The notes beneath the pieces were generated by a model, which was given only the letters and a program-made list of their open reading frames with translations, was not told where the DNA came from and made no database searches. This document shows positions 8,471 through 18,900 of a stretch of 64,000 bases of DNA, piece after piece. Origin of the DNA: Pseudovibrio japonicus (lineage in GTDB: Bacteria; Pseudomonadota; Alphaproteobacteria; Rhizobiales; Stappiaceae); assembly GCF_014651595.1 (NCBI RefSeq), contig NZ_BMXE01000001.1, forward strand, positions 124,001 to 188,000, read 5' to 3'. The translations under genes and the position numbers were made by a program. Numbering within the stretch: the first letter of the stretch is position 1; every line of letters begins with the position of its first letter.

Positions 8471-9841
8471 TTATTCTGCAGCGACGGGTGTCACTTTCAG
8501 CGCAAGACCGCCCTGTGAGGTTTCGCGATATTTTGACAGCATGTCCTTGCCGGTTTCATACATCGTCGCAATGACCTTATCGAGGGAAACGCACGGATCA
8601 GAGTTTCGGCGCATTGCCATGCGGGTGGCGTTGATTGCTTTGACGGATGCAATGGCATTGCGCTCGATGCAAGGTACTTGCACCTGCCCCAGGACAGGAT
8701 CACATGTGAGGCCAAGATTGTGCTCCATGCCGATTTCAGCGGCGATGCAGACTTGAGCAGGGCTTGCTCCGAGCAGTTCCGCAAGACCTGCTGCGGCCAT
8801 GGAACAGGCCACGCCCACTTCACCCTGACAGCCGACTTCAGCGCCGGAGATGGAGGCGTTGGTCTTGTAAAGCGCGCCAATAGCGCCTGAAGCAAGGAAG
8901 AATTTGGTGTAGTGCTCTGGCTCAAGGCGTTCAACAAACTTGTCGTAGTACGCAAGAACTGCCGGAATAATGCCCGCTGCGCCGTTGGTTGGGGCTGTTA
9001 CAACACGGCCACCGGCAGCGTTTTCTTCTGATACGGCGAGCGCGAACATGTTGACCCAATCGACCGTTGCCATGGGATCGTTGCTACTGCGTTCGGTTGC
9101 GGTGAGTTGTCGGCGCAGGGCTGCTGCGCGCCGTGGTACTTTGAGCGGGCCTGCCAAAAGGCCTTCTGTGTTACTTCCGCGCTCAATGCCATCACGCATC
9201 ACGTTCCAGACACGGCCAAAGCTGTCGCGCAATTCTGTTTCGCTGCGGTATGCTTTTTCGTTTTCCAGAACCAGAGCGGAAATGCTCATGCCGTTTTGCC
9301 GACAATGGTTCAGAAGCTCTGCAGCGTACTGGTAAGGGTAAGGAACGGTGACTTCGTTTTCCGATGCCTTGCCAAAATTCTCTTCATCCACGATGAAACC
9401 ACCGCCGATGGAATAATAGGTTTTGGAGAAGATTTTCTCTTCACCTGCAAAGGCATGAATAGACATGCCGTTTTCGTGCAGTTCCAGCGCCGGGCGGTGG
9501 AATGTAATTGCATCATTTGGAAAGTCGACAACGTGGCAATGCATACCGACCGGCAGGCGTTCGGTTTGTGCGACCCGCTGGATAAACTCAGGAATGGCGT
9601 CGATATCAACTGTTTCAGGAGAGTTGCCACCAAGACCCATGATGATTGCGGTATCTGTGTGATGGCCCTTTCCTGTGAGGGAAAGAGAACCATAAACGTC
9701 AACTGCAATACGCGTCACATCACGCAGCCGATCCATAGCGCGTAGGCTATCAATAAACTGCTTTGCCGCTTTCATTGGTCCGACTGTATGAGAGCTGGAT
9801 GGACCTACACCGATTTTAAAGATGTCGAAAACACTGAACAT
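8471..9841 (-). CDS. sdaA: L-serine ammonia-lyase (iron-sulphur type)
   Basis: Converts L-serine to pyruvate and ammonia using a labile [4Fe-4S] cluster that acts as Lewis acid, not PLP. The 456-residue single-chain form is seen. The N-terminal domain begins with the family signature FDIFKIGVGPSSSHTVGPM (residues 5-23). The catalytic domain contains SGAEVGCQGEVG, LTCDPV and VPCIERNA, supplying the three conserved cysteines of the cluster. The adjacent upstream gene is a serine transporter, so the pair forms a serine uptake-and-degradation unit. The separating terminator suggests different expression levels. Confidence 0.96.
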   Translation of the reverse strand: MFSVFDIFKIGVGPSSSHTVGPMKAAKQFIDSLRAMDRLRDVTRIAVDVYGSLSLTGKGHHTDTAIIMGLGGNSPETVDIDAIPEFIQRVAQTERLPVGMHCHVVDFPNDAITFHRPALELHENGMSIHAFAGEEKIFSKTYYSIGGGFIVDEENFGKASENEVTVPYPYQYAAELLNHCRQNGMSISALVLENEKAYRSETELRDSFGRVWNVMRDGIERGSNTEGLLAGPLKVPRRAAALRRQLTATERSSNDPMATVDWVNMFALAVSEENAAGGRVVTAPTNGAAGIIPAVLAYYDKFVERLEPEHYTKFFLASGAIGALYKTNASISGAEVGCQGEVGVACSMAAAGLAELLGASPAQVCIAAEIGMEHNLGLTCDPVLGQVQVPCIERNAIASVKAINATRMAMRRNSDPCVSLDKVIATMYETGKDMLSKYRETSQGGLALKVTPVAAE

Positions 9842-9865
9842 AACGAGAACCTTAGTGGGAGAGAA

Positions 9866-9891
9866 AAACCGGTGTCCTCAGACACCGGTTT
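9866..9891 (-). terminator. Intercistronic terminator between serine transporter and serine deaminase
   Basis: An 11-bp perfect stem (AAACCGGTGTC with GACACCGGTTT, 4-nt loop), followed on the minus strand by TTTTTCTCTC. It sits in a gap of only 70 bp, so the deaminase must be transcribed by read-through or from a promoter inside the transporter gene. Confidence 0.8.
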
Positions 9892-9911
9892 AATTTTGTC
9901 AGTCAGCCGTC

Positions 9912-11189
9912 TTAGAAGAGGCCTTTTACGATCGCGGAGATCGCAATGACGCCCATTACAGTGATGAAGATGTTGGACAGCGCGCCGTCGTACTTCCTCA
10001 TGCTTGGGACTTTTTTGATTGCGTACATTGGCATCAGGAACAGGATTGCTGCGATAAACGGAGCACCCAGAGATTCAATCATACCAAGAACGGATGGGTT
10101 GATGATTGCAACACCCCATACGGAGAAGAAGAAGAATGCAACAAGGAGAGTGTTGAACTTCTTCTCACCAAGGCTTTCTACAGTCTTAGGAGATGCTTTC
10201 TTGACGATACCTGCAAGACCTTCTTTTGCGCCAAGGTAGTGGCCGAAGAAGGATGAGAAGATTGCAAGGAATGCGACCAGTGGACCCATGACGGAAATCA
10301 GTGGGCTCTCAAACACGTTTGCAAGGTAAGACAGGACAGGCAGGTTCTGCTGTTTAGCTTCCATCAGCTGTTCAGGTGTCAGTGCGAGAACACAGCTGAA
10401 TACGAAGAACATAACGAAGCCGAGGAGCATAACGGATGCGCGCTTCAAGATGATGTCGGACTTTGCAACTGCATTATCGCCATGTGCTTCACGCTGAGCC
10501 AGAGCCATGGAAGAGACGGCCGGGCTGTGGTTGAAGGAGAAGATAAGCATTGGAATGGTGAGATACACCACTGCCAGCAAAGTGCCGGTTTCCGGGATGT
10601 TGCTGAAGCTCATTGCTTCAAACGACCAGGATGGGATCAGGTATACGGACATGCCGAAGAGGATGAGCACCAGTGGATACACCAGCAGCTCGGTTGCGAC
10701 GAGCATCAGGCGGCGTCCAAGGATCATCACGCCCATCATCATTGCAACGAGAACACCGGAGAGAAGCCACCTTGGAACTGCAGGCATTGCCAGCTGGTTT
10801 ACGATGAAGCTGTCAATGGTGTTGGTAATCGCGTTACCGTAGATCAGAACGATTGGATAGATTGCAAAGAAGTAGAAGAACGTAATCAGCAGCCCTGCTG
10901 CTTTACCAAAGTGCTCTTCAACCACGTCTGTAATGTCTGAGCCTGCGTTCTTGGAGGAGAGAACGAAGCGAGCCAGTGCGCGGTGAGAGAAGTAGGTCAT
11001 TGGACCTACGAGAGCTGCAATCAGGATCAGCGGCCAGAAGCCTTCGAGGCCTGCACGGATTGGAAGAAACAGAACACCGGCACCTACTGCGGTACCGAAC
11101 ATGGACAAAGACCATGTCAGGTCTTGCTTTGTATATTTGACTTTTTCTTGCGGGTCGACGTCGACCTCGGTTACGTTAATGCTTGACAT
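9912..11189 (-). CDS. sdaC: Serine transporter, HAAAP family
   Basis: An inner-membrane amino acid:proton or sodium symporter of about 425 residues with roughly eleven membrane segments. The family hallmark is [19 protein letters not shown] near the first segment, followed by long hydrophobic stretches. Linkage to sdaA points to L-serine as substrate. The start at 11189 ([10 protein letters not shown]) is preceded by GGGGAAATAC. A GTG eight codons earlier is possible but has a poorer ribosome binding site. The first 30 residues are hydrophilic and cytoplasmic. Threonine or other hydroxy-amino acids cannot be excluded as substrates. Confidence 0.9.
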   Translation of the reverse strand: MSSINVTEVDVDPQEKVKYTKQDLTWSLSMFGTAVGAGVLFLPIRAGLEGFWPLILIAALVGPMTYFSHRALARFVLSSKNAGSDITDVVEEHFGKAAGLLITFFYFFAIYPIVLIYGNAITNTIDSFIVNQLAMPAVPRWLLSGVLVAMMMGVMILGRRLMLVATELLVYPLVLILFGMSVYLIPSWSFEAMSFSNIPETGTLLAVVYLTIPMLIFSFNHSPAVSSMALAQREAHGDNAVAKSDIILKRASVMLLGFVMFFVFSCVLALTPEQLMEAKQQNLPVLSYLANVFESPLISVMGPLVAFLAIFSSFFGHYLGAKEGLAGIVKKASPKTVESLGEKKFNTLLVAFFFFSVWGVAIINPSVLGMIESLGAPFIAAILFLMPMYAIKKVPSMRKYDGALSNIFITVMGVIAISAIVKGLF

Positions 11190-11770
11190 TTTTTGTATTT
11201 CCCCATGTGCCACTCATGCGTCCCAGGAGAATTTCCCTGTCTCTCAAGGACGGGGACCTGATATACTTATCTTAAAATTTTAAGACTATACGTTTAAATA
11301 CACAGCATGCGCGCCATAATAACGCAGCGATATGATCTACGACTTCAGTTTAATGATGCGAGCATTCCATGATGGTGCAACAATCTGCCGCGCAAACCTA
11401 AGCAATGAAATTAAACGGGAATTTCCGGTACAACCGGGGCAATTGAGATCTGTGCCGCTTTAACGTCCGGGCACCTCAAATATGCGAATTACCTAATATA
11501 TGCAATCAACATACTGTTTAACAAAGGTATTTCTCAAGTCTAGAAAGGTTCAAGTGCAGTCTCAGTTCAACGCATAAGTATTATTGCGATATCATGCACG
11601 TAAATCTTGAGCAAAAGCACTCAATCAGAAATTGGGACAATATGTCTTTTATAAGCGCACTCTGTGCGCCTTGTAAAGTTAGCCATTTTGGCTAAGGCAC
11701 ACAAACGCATACATTAATTATAATTGGAAGAATTTTTTTCTTCTGCACTATTAATTGCATCAAAATACAA
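11190..11770. other. AT-rich intergenic region upstream of sdaC, no convincing gene
   Basis: About 580 bp that must hold the sdaC promoter, and downstream sequence of iorB. A 43-codon frame (11332-11463, plus) has no good ribosome binding site and no recognisable content. The leader near sdaC contains short GTCCC/GGGAC complementarity that could fold. The clearest element is the palindrome at 11270-11285. Confidence 0.6.
11270..11285. promoter_or_regulatory. 16-bp perfect AT-rich palindrome upstream of sdaC
   Basis: TCTTAAAATTTTAAGA is a perfect dyad about 80 bp upstream of the serine transporter start. This is a plausible place for an operator. No regulator gene is adjacent, so the binding protein is unknown. 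Confidence 0.4.
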
Positions 11771-13333
11771 TCAGAGGGTCTGAATTGTCTTCAACGCACC
11801 TTCCATAGCCTCCCCTTTTTCATCCAGCAAAGATGCCTCTCTGAGGCGACGGAGCCAATCTGCAGCGTCTTCTCGGCCTTGCAACAGAGGCAGGGAGGAT
11901 AGGACCCGGTCGAATTTTGAGTGGCTGCGGGTATGGGTATCTGAATACCCTTTGATCAGACGGCGACATTTAAGGATCTCAATGGCGAGCCGGTAATCTG
12001 AGTGGACTGTCTTCAGTGCCAGATCCCGCCAGGTATGGAAATGCTGTGTCTCGATTTTATGACGCAGAAAACTCCGGCGCCAGGGTTTCAAACTGGATAT
12101 GAGCCATAGGGTGAGAAAGCCACGCACTGAGCGGGTTTTGATGCGGCGACCTTTGTTGACCCGGCGGTCGAGCCAGTTGAACAAGTTCGGGCGTTCCTCA
12201 ATCCATTTGCCGAGGCGGGTTGGCAAGGTGCCGCTGATTTCCTCCATGCGGGGGTGGAGATATTCGATCAGGTACAGCTGGTTTCCGGTTTTGAGCTGGA
12301 TTTCGTTTTCAACGCGTTGAAAACGTGATTTTTGCGTTTTTATGTGGGCGACGCGGATAGTGTCGTCATAACACATGGCATTTGCAATGTGCTTGGCTGC
12401 CGTTTTCGTGAGCTCCCAATTCTCCTTTTCGGTATCACTGGCGAGAACGATTTCCAGATGGTTGAGATACTCTTCACCGTACTTGAGATCCTGAAATTCG
12501 ACTGTCTTGCGCAGCCCTGCCCGCGCCATTTCGCGGGTTGGTTCGGGGAGCGCCTCAATGCGCGATAGGAGCTGGTTCCATGCAGCGAGTTTGCGTTTTG
12601 GTCCGCGGGCTTTGAGTGTCTTAGTCGGTTTGGCCTTCGGTGTGGTTGCCTCGGCGGTGTTTTTGGCTGGAGGGGCGGACTGAGCGTGTTCGAAGCTGGC
12701 GTTGAAGGAGGCGAGGCTCGCGGTGATGCTTTTGCCACCATTACGGATGGTATCCTCATAGGTACTCTTGGGAAATGGCAGTGCGCCGGAACCGGCAAGA
12801 GCACCAAAGAGGCTGGAGGAGATGACGCTGTCGTTGTTCGTGGCAATCTCTTCCATATCGAACGCGACGAGTTTTTGCGAGGCACCTCCTAGACGTGAGA
12901 GGACTGCGTTGCTGTCCTGTTCGCCTTTGCCGGGGACAACTTTTTCTGAAACAGCAAGGATGCGGTGTGAGGAGGTGATCAGTGTTGTCTTGTCGGCTGT
13001 GACGAAGCCGCGAATGACAGCGCGGCCTGCTTCCATGAGCTCGGCGCAGATGACGATGTCCACGTCTCCCTGTGACGGGCTGAGGGAGAAGACGGGTGCC
13101 TTTCCGGTATCGGGTGCCATTTCTACGTAGTAGATGGTGGCGCCGGTGCGCTGTGCGACGCCTGCTACGGAGGTGGATTGGGCTTTGTAGCCGTTGGCTT
13201 CAGCCAGATTGACGATCCAGTCTGTGAGGACGCCGCCGCCCTGCCCGCCAACGGCGAAGATGGCTATCTTGGTAATGGTGCGGGTGGCGTCTTCTCCGGT
13301 TCCCAAGGTCTCGCCGAAAATAGTATCTGGCAT
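11771..13333 (-). CDS. iorB: Indolepyruvate ferredoxin oxidoreductase, beta subunit with long C-terminal extension
   Basis: The N-terminal ~210 residues match the gamma/beta domain of 2-oxoacid:acceptor oxidoreductases: FAVGGQGGGVLTDWI (about 27-41) and GVAQRTGATIYYVE. The remaining ~300 residues form a separate, charged, largely helical domain found on IorB of aerobic proteobacteria (DUF6537-like), of unknown role. With IorA it oxidatively decarboxylates arylpyruvates from aromatic amino acid transamination to aryl-acetyl-CoA. It starts 2 nt after the iorA stop with a strong GAGGAGGTG site. Electron acceptor unknown. Confidence 0.9.
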   Translation of the reverse strand: MPDTIFGETLGTGEDATRTITKIAIFAVGGQGGGVLTDWIVNLAEANGYKAQSTSVAGVAQRTGATIYYVEMAPDTGKAPVFSLSPSQGDVDIVICAELMEAGRAVIRGFVTADKTTLITSSHRILAVSEKVVPGKGEQDSNAVLSRLGGASQKLVAFDMEEIATNNDSVISSSLFGALAGSGALPFPKSTYEDTIRNGGKSITASLASFNASFEHAQSAPPAKNTAEATTPKAKPTKTLKARGPKRKLAAWNQLLSRIEALPEPTREMARAGLRKTVEFQDLKYGEEYLNHLEIVLASDTEKENWELTKTAAKHIANAMCYDDTIRVAHIKTQKSRFQRVENEIQLKTGNQLYLIEYLHPRMEEISGTLPTRLGKWIEERPNLFNWLDRRVNKGRRIKTRSVRGFLTLWLISSLKPWRRSFLRHKIETQHFHTWRDLALKTVHSDYRLAIEILKCRRLIKGYSDTHTRSHSKFDRVLSSLPLLQGREDAADWLRRLREASLLDEKGEAMEGALKTIQTL

Positions 13334-13335
13334 GA

Positions 13336-15486
13336 TTACACCTCCTCAATGGTCAATGAGCGGCGCTCACGCCAGTTTTGTAGGGCGCTGATGAACCCAG
13401 CGCGCATCTTGCCGACGATGCGCTCGAACTTGCTTGGATTATGGATGGTGTCTGCCTGATAGAAGGAAGGACATAGGATGGCCGCGTCGGCGACCTCCCC
13501 GCAGTTGCCGCAGCCGACGCAGTTCTGATCGATGTAGGCAACTGGATCATCGCGCAGTGGGTCATCCAGTTCTTTGAGTGTGAGAGACGGGCAACCGGAC
13601 AGGCGCATACAGGCGTGGTCGCCTGTACAGATATCTTCATCAACGCCGAAGCGGGTTTTGACGACACGTTTCTGCTCGTTGATAGCGTGATTGATGATCG
13701 GCTTTTCACGGCGCTGTTTGTTGAGCATGCACTCTGAGGAAGCAACGATGACTTTCGGACCTTTTACAGAGGTTGTCAGCGCTTCCTTTAATACTGCTTG
13801 CATCTGCGGGACGTTATAGGTGCGGTCGATCTGGCGGACCCATTTGACGCCGACGCCTTTCACCGCCTCTGTGATGGGGTGTTTGGTGGATTTGCGTTTG
13901 TTGTCTGCCCGCGAGGACAGGACATCCTGCCCGCCAGTTGCCGCCGAATAGTAGTTATCGACAATGACAATGACGCCGTCATTCTGGTTGAAGACCGCAT
14001 TACTGATGGAGCTGGTGAGGCCGTTGTGCCAGAAGCCGCCGTCTCCAATGAACGAGATGGAGCGCCTATCCGTTTCAGTCGTATTGAACGCGGAGGCTGA
14101 AGCAGGTCCAAGACCGTAGCCCATTGTGGTGGAGCCGATGCCAAACGGTGGCATGATGGAGAACAGGTGGCAGCCAATATCAGAGGCGATGTGGTGGGGG
14201 CCAAGTTCTTCCTCCACCAGTTTCGTTGCGGCGAAGATCGGGCGCTCGGGACAGCCGATACAAAAGCCCGGCGGGCGCATGGGCACCACGTCTTGCAGCT
14301 GCTCCACATCTGGCGAAGGTCCGGGGGTGTTGGGCGCGCGACCTTTTCCGGGCAAGACATCTGAGTGGGTTGCAAGGAAGGTCTGGATACTGTCCAGCAT
14401 CACCTGCCCGGTGTATTCGCCTGCTTGCGGGAATGGGCCTTTGCCCTCCAGTTTGGTGCTCAGGCCTTCCTTTTGCAGCATGGCGCCGATGGCTTGCTCG
14501 ATATAATCGGGGTAGCCCTCTTCAACCACGAGCACTGCGTCCTTGCTCTTGCAGAATTGCATAAGCTCGTCTGGCACCAGTGGATAGGTCACGTTCATGA
14601 CATAGAGCGGGATTTCGGTTTCGCCGTTGATGTCGGCAAGGCCGAGGCGTTGCAGCGCACGGATGACACCGTTGTACATGCCGCCTTGCAGGATGATGCC
14701 GACCTTATGCTCCTTTGGGCCGAACAACTCGTTGAGCCCATGCGATTGAATATACTCAAGTGCTGCTGGCAGACGCTTGGTCACCTTCTCCTGCTCATGC
14801 CGGAATGAGGCTGGAGGCAGGACGATGCGATCCAAGTCGCGTCTGGGATTTTCCAGCGCATCGGCCACCGTCATTGTTGGGCGGCGATTGTCTTTTGTGG
14901 TGAACTCACCGTGGACATGACAGCTGCGGATGCGGACCTGCAGCATGACGGGTGTGTTTGATGCTTCGGAGAGGTCGAAGGCATCACCAACCGCTTTGAC
15001 GATGGAGGGTAAGTTGGGGCGTGGGTCGAGCAGCCAGATCTGGCTTTTCATTGCAAAGGCGTGGCTGCGCTCCTGCATGATTGAGGAACCTTCGCCATAG
15101 TCCTCGCCAACAATGACAAGAGCACCACCGGTGACACCGCCCGATGCCAGATTAGCCAGCGCATCAGAGGCAACGTTGGTGCCCACAGTTGATTTGAAGG
15201 TGACTGCTCCGCGAATGGGATAATGAACAGAGGCCGCCAGCATAGCAGCTGCGGCAGCTTCGCTGGCACTGGCCTCAAAGTGCACGCCAAGCTCGCCCAG
15301 AATATCCTGAGCATCTGCCAGTACGTCCATGAGATGGCTGATCGGTGCGCCCTGATAGCCGCCCACATAGCCAACGCCGTTTTCAAGAAGCGCTTTGGTG
15401 ATGGCCAGAATGCCCTCACCACGAAACAACTGGCCCTCACCAGCCCGAAGTTTTTCAACCTCTTTGACAAAGGATCTTTCCGCCAT
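13336..15486 (-). CDS. iorA: Indolepyruvate ferredoxin oxidoreductase, alpha subunit
   Basis: A 716-residue thiamine-diphosphate enzyme subunit. The N-terminal pyrimidine-binding domain includes EGILAITKALLENGVGYVGG (24-43). The TPP-binding domain, in the second half, has SFIGDGGFWHNG and VIVDNYYSAATGG. The C-terminal ferredoxin-like part has two cysteine clusters, CTGDHACMRLSGCP and CVGCGNCGEVADAAILCP; the first has unusual CX5CX5C spacing. It catalyses CoA-dependent decarboxylation of indolepyruvate and phenylpyruvate with IorB. It is 63 nt downstream of a MarR gene on the same strand, which probably controls it. Confidence 0.93.
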   Translation of the reverse strand: MAERSFVKEVEKLRAGEGQLFRGEGILAITKALLENGVGYVGGYQGAPISHLMDVLADAQDILGELGVHFEASASEAAAAAMLAASVHYPIRGAVTFKSTVGTNVASDALANLASGGVTGGALVIVGEDYGEGSSIMQERSHAFAMKSQIWLLDPRPNLPSIVKAVGDAFDLSEASNTPVMLQVRIRSCHVHGEFTTKDNRRPTMTVADALENPRRDLDRIVLPPASFRHEQEKVTKRLPAALEYIQSHGLNELFGPKEHKVGIILQGGMYNGVIRALQRLGLADINGETEIPLYVMNVTYPLVPDELMQFCKSKDAVLVVEEGYPDYIEQAIGAMLQKEGLSTKLEGKGPFPQAGEYTGQVMLDSIQTFLATHSDVLPGKGRAPNTPGPSPDVEQLQDVVPMRPPGFCIGCPERPIFAATKLVEEELGPHHIASDIGCHLFSIMPPFGIGSTTMGYGLGPASASAFNTTETDRRSISFIGDGGFWHNGLTSSISNAVFNQNDGVIVIVDNYYSAATGGQDVLSSRADNKRKSTKHPITEAVKGVGVKWVRQIDRTYNVPQMQAVLKEALTTSVKGPKVIVASSECMLNKQRREKPIINHAINEQKRVVKTRFGVDEDICTGDHACMRLSGCPSLTLKELDDPLRDDPVAYIDQNCVGCGNCGEVADAAILCPSFYQADTIHNPSKFERIVGKMRAGFISALQNWRERRSLTIEEV

Positions 15487-15549
15487 ACTCCCTCCTTCCG
15501 GAAAGCATGACAGATCCTGTGCCGTGTTCTTTGTCTTTAAAGAACCGCG

Positions 15550-16071
15550 CTAGAAGTCGTGCTTTCGTATGTTTGCCAGCATCTTGCGCAGTGTCACCAA
15601 AAAGGCGTCATGCTCGGCTTGTGAGACGCCTTTGAACATTGTGCTGTACTCATCACGCATATGCGGCCACATTTTTGCAAATGACGTGCGTCCTGCTTCG
15701 GTCAGAAAGATATGACGCACGCGGTTGTCCTGCTCACTGGCTTGACGATGGATCAGGCCTTCCTTTTCCATGGCATCCAGCGTGCGGCTCAGGGTCGATT
15801 GCTCGATCACCGAATAGACCGAGAGTTCGTTGATCATTAGCCCGTCCACCACGGACAGCACGGCCAACGCTCGCATCTTGGCGACAGACAGCCCTGATTT
15901 ATTCAGTTTTTGCCGCAAACTCTCATTGTACCTGCCCATGATCCGGTTCATGAGATAAGGCGCAAAGTGGCTTAGCCCGACCTCTCCCAGCGTTCTTGGG
16001 GCAGAGACCGGTTTTGCATGTTGTCCGCTCTGTTCACTCTCGGGAGCTTGTTCACCGGGCATCTCATTCAT
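15550..16071 (-). CDS. MarR-family transcriptional regulator
   Basis: A 173-residue winged-helix regulator. The centre shows the family pattern: KMRALAVLSVVDGLMINELS (recognition region), SVIEQSTLSRTLDAMEKEGL, then the wing RQASEQDNRVRHIFLTEAG. The first 35 residues are a hydrophilic extension. Start chosen at ATG 16071, with GAGAG eight bases upstream; a GTG three codons earlier is an alternative. As first gene before iorAB, it may respond to an aromatic acid or arylpyruvate; that ligand is an inference from position only. Confidence 0.88.
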   Translation of the reverse strand: MNEMPGEQAPESEQSGQHAKPVSAPRTLGEVGLSHFAPYLMNRIMGRYNESLRQKLNKSGLSVAKMRALAVLSVVDGLMINELSVYSVIEQSTLSRTLDAMEKEGLIHRQASEQDNRVRHIFLTEAGRTSFAKMWPHMRDEYSTMFKGVSQAEHDAFLVTLRKMLANIRKHDF

Positions 16072-16199
16072 GTGGTGCACTCTCTCTTGTTTTCAGCAGG
16101 CCTCATTTGATTTGCCGAGCCTGCACGCAACTATATGCATTTACATATTTATAGCAACTGCAATTCTATAGTTATTTCCTTAGTGGCTTTGTAGGCCTG

Positions 16200-16325
16200 A
16201 TGCGGGTCATCGCGGTTATAAGTGGTGTCATGCTGCTGATAGGCTTCATCCAATTATCTTTTGAGCTGATCTCGATAGTGGGTCAGTTAATGTCGATAAG
16301 ATTATGTGCTCTCCAGAAGCGTTGA
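16200..16325 (+). CDS. Possible small single-span membrane protein (41 aa)
   Basis: An ATG frame in the gap between the MarR gene and the propeller pseudogene encodes MRVIAVISGVMLLIGFIQLS followed by a second hydrophobic half and a basic tail ending QKR. One membrane span with a positive C terminus is plausible. The ribosome binding site (GTAGG, 4 bases upstream) is weak and no homologue is recognised. It could equally be chance. Confidence 0.25.
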   Translation: MRVIAVISGVMLLIGFIQLSFELISIVGQLMSIRLCALQKR

Positions 16326-16359
16326 ACATCTTATCTACCCAGGCAGGATACCAACGTTG

Positions 16360-17510
16360 CTATCTTGAGATATCGATCCGTTGCTGAAGTGCGATATCGC
16401 TCATTTTTATTCGCTTGATGAGTTCTGCTTCTCTGCTCTGAAGAGAGTATTCCCATAGAGAATATTCATCCCGCTCAATCTGCATATATCGGATGGTAGT
16501 GTTATCGACGAACACCGGCATAGAAAGTTTGTAGGCGTTGGCAATCTTCATTGGGGCAAACACTTTGACAATACTTTTGGACTGCACATCGGCTATAACA
16601 AATATATAAACCCAATTCTTGACCCCAGGCTCACTGGTAGCAGCCTCAAAAACAAGGTATCGACCGTCGGGAGATAGTGAAGGATCTATATTGGTCCGAG
16701 TTCCATAGGAGATAAAGGGCTTACTTATGGCTTTCGATAGGTCTTCAAAGTGGTTATAGCTGTTCAAACTGGCTAAATAGATCTCACTAGTGATGTCATC
16801 ATTTCTCATTCGCATTTGAATTGTGGGAAGCATCCGAAATGCGACAAGGCGTCCGGCGACACTAATTGGCCTCAGCACAGAAACATTAAGGTTTGTTAGT
16901 TTTTCGATTGCGCGAGTGTCTTGATTAAAAAGATAAAAATCAGAATTGCGATAGCCGACATAAACTTTGTCGGGCGTCCAGGGACTCGCCACATTTTAGG
17001 GCGTGCCCCGGAGAAAAGAATATTGCCATCCTCGAGCTCTGCTGTATCGCGGATACTTCCGGGAAAGTCGAACTGTCGGTCACAACTGTCGTTTGCTATG
17101 TTGCATCTATATAGATGGCTCGTGAAAGTTCCGGTATTGGCATCACTATTGGTGGCGTCGGTATTCAAAAGTGAATCTGCAGAAAGGTATATCTCGTCAG
17201 AGTTGTGACTAAAGCGTGGAGACCGGATTACTTTTTCTGACGAGGTGTAAAACTTTGTTTCGTCCGTGTCAGTATTGTAAAGGACTACTCCATACTCCGT
17301 CTCAGATAGGACGTGGAAGAATGCAAAGTATGTTTCGTTGGCATCAAAATAGACTCCGAAAGTATTTTGCTTAGGCTCAGAATTTGCATTGACGTATAAC
17401 CATAGTCCATTGCCCAAGAGCGCTACGACTACAATAAGAAAGCCTAAAACTAGGTATTCTCTGAAGGCAGAAGGCAACGCCCTATTCGATTTGGAGAATT
17501 GGTCCATCAA
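16360..17510 (-). pseudogene. Membrane-anchored beta-propeller (TolB/WD40-like) protein, frameshifted
   Basis: Two overlapping minus-strand frames make one protein. The upstream part (17510 down to about 16995) has a cytoplasmic start, one membrane span (residues ~20-36, LGFLIVVVALLGNGLWLYV) and exported propeller-like repeats. The downstream part (about 16992 to 16360) continues with blades such as SLSPDGRYLVFEA. The switch is at a run of four A's (minus strand) near 16994-16997. Adding one A would join ...ARPKNVASPWTPDK... in a single frame of about 383 residues. Without it the first frame ends in a spurious hydrophobic tail. This is a recent frameshift or a sequencing error; function unknown. 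Confidence 0.7.
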
Positions 17511-17584
17511 AAGCTCCTTAGAGAACGCCAGGTCATTGCGTGAATATTAGGTCATTCGGTTTCGAGCGCCTCAATAATATGTGA

Positions 17585-17700
17585 GAGGAAGCTTTTCACC
17601 TGCGCTATATCGCGGGTGCCAAGTTGGTGGACCATTTGCACTTTATGGGCTTTGGCACAGACTACAAGCCGGTCGGCAAGCTGGGTGCTGCACGGTTACT
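17585..17700 (+). pseudogene. Possible remnant of a coding sequence
   Basis: The plus frame from 17594 reads FHLRYIAGAKLVDHLHFMGF and continues with GTDYKPVGKLG. Its codons are rich in G/C at third positions, as in real genes here, but there is no start signal and a stop lies just upstream at 17582. The following codons run into the terminator and the antisense of the next gene. It looks like a decayed fragment; the parent gene was not recognised. Confidence 0.3.
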
Positions 17701-17726
17701 CTGCTTCCTCCATCCAGAAAACGCAA

Positions 17727-17756
17727 AAAAGCCGGAGTGTTTCCACTCCGGCTTTT
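17727..17756 (-). terminator. Terminator after the sugar ABC operon
   Basis: A GCCGGAGTG/CACTCCGGC stem (4-nt loop) is extended by A-T pairs to 13 bp. On the minus strand it is followed by TTTTTT, 24 nt after the stop codon of the ATP-binding gene. Confidence 0.85.
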
Positions 17757-17779
17757 CAAATTTTCTTTCTCTCAAAAAC

Positions 17780-18895
<1,116 letters not shown>

Positions 18896-18900
18896 AGGTC

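Noticed and set aside
11332-11463. 43-codon plus frame upstream of sdaC
   Set aside because: No ribosome binding site, no hydrophobic or domain pattern, in AT-rich intergenic DNA.
16896-16990. Hydrophobic C-terminal tail of the upstream propeller frame
   Set aside because: The tail is produced only by reading out of frame after the A-run; it is not a genuine second membrane span.
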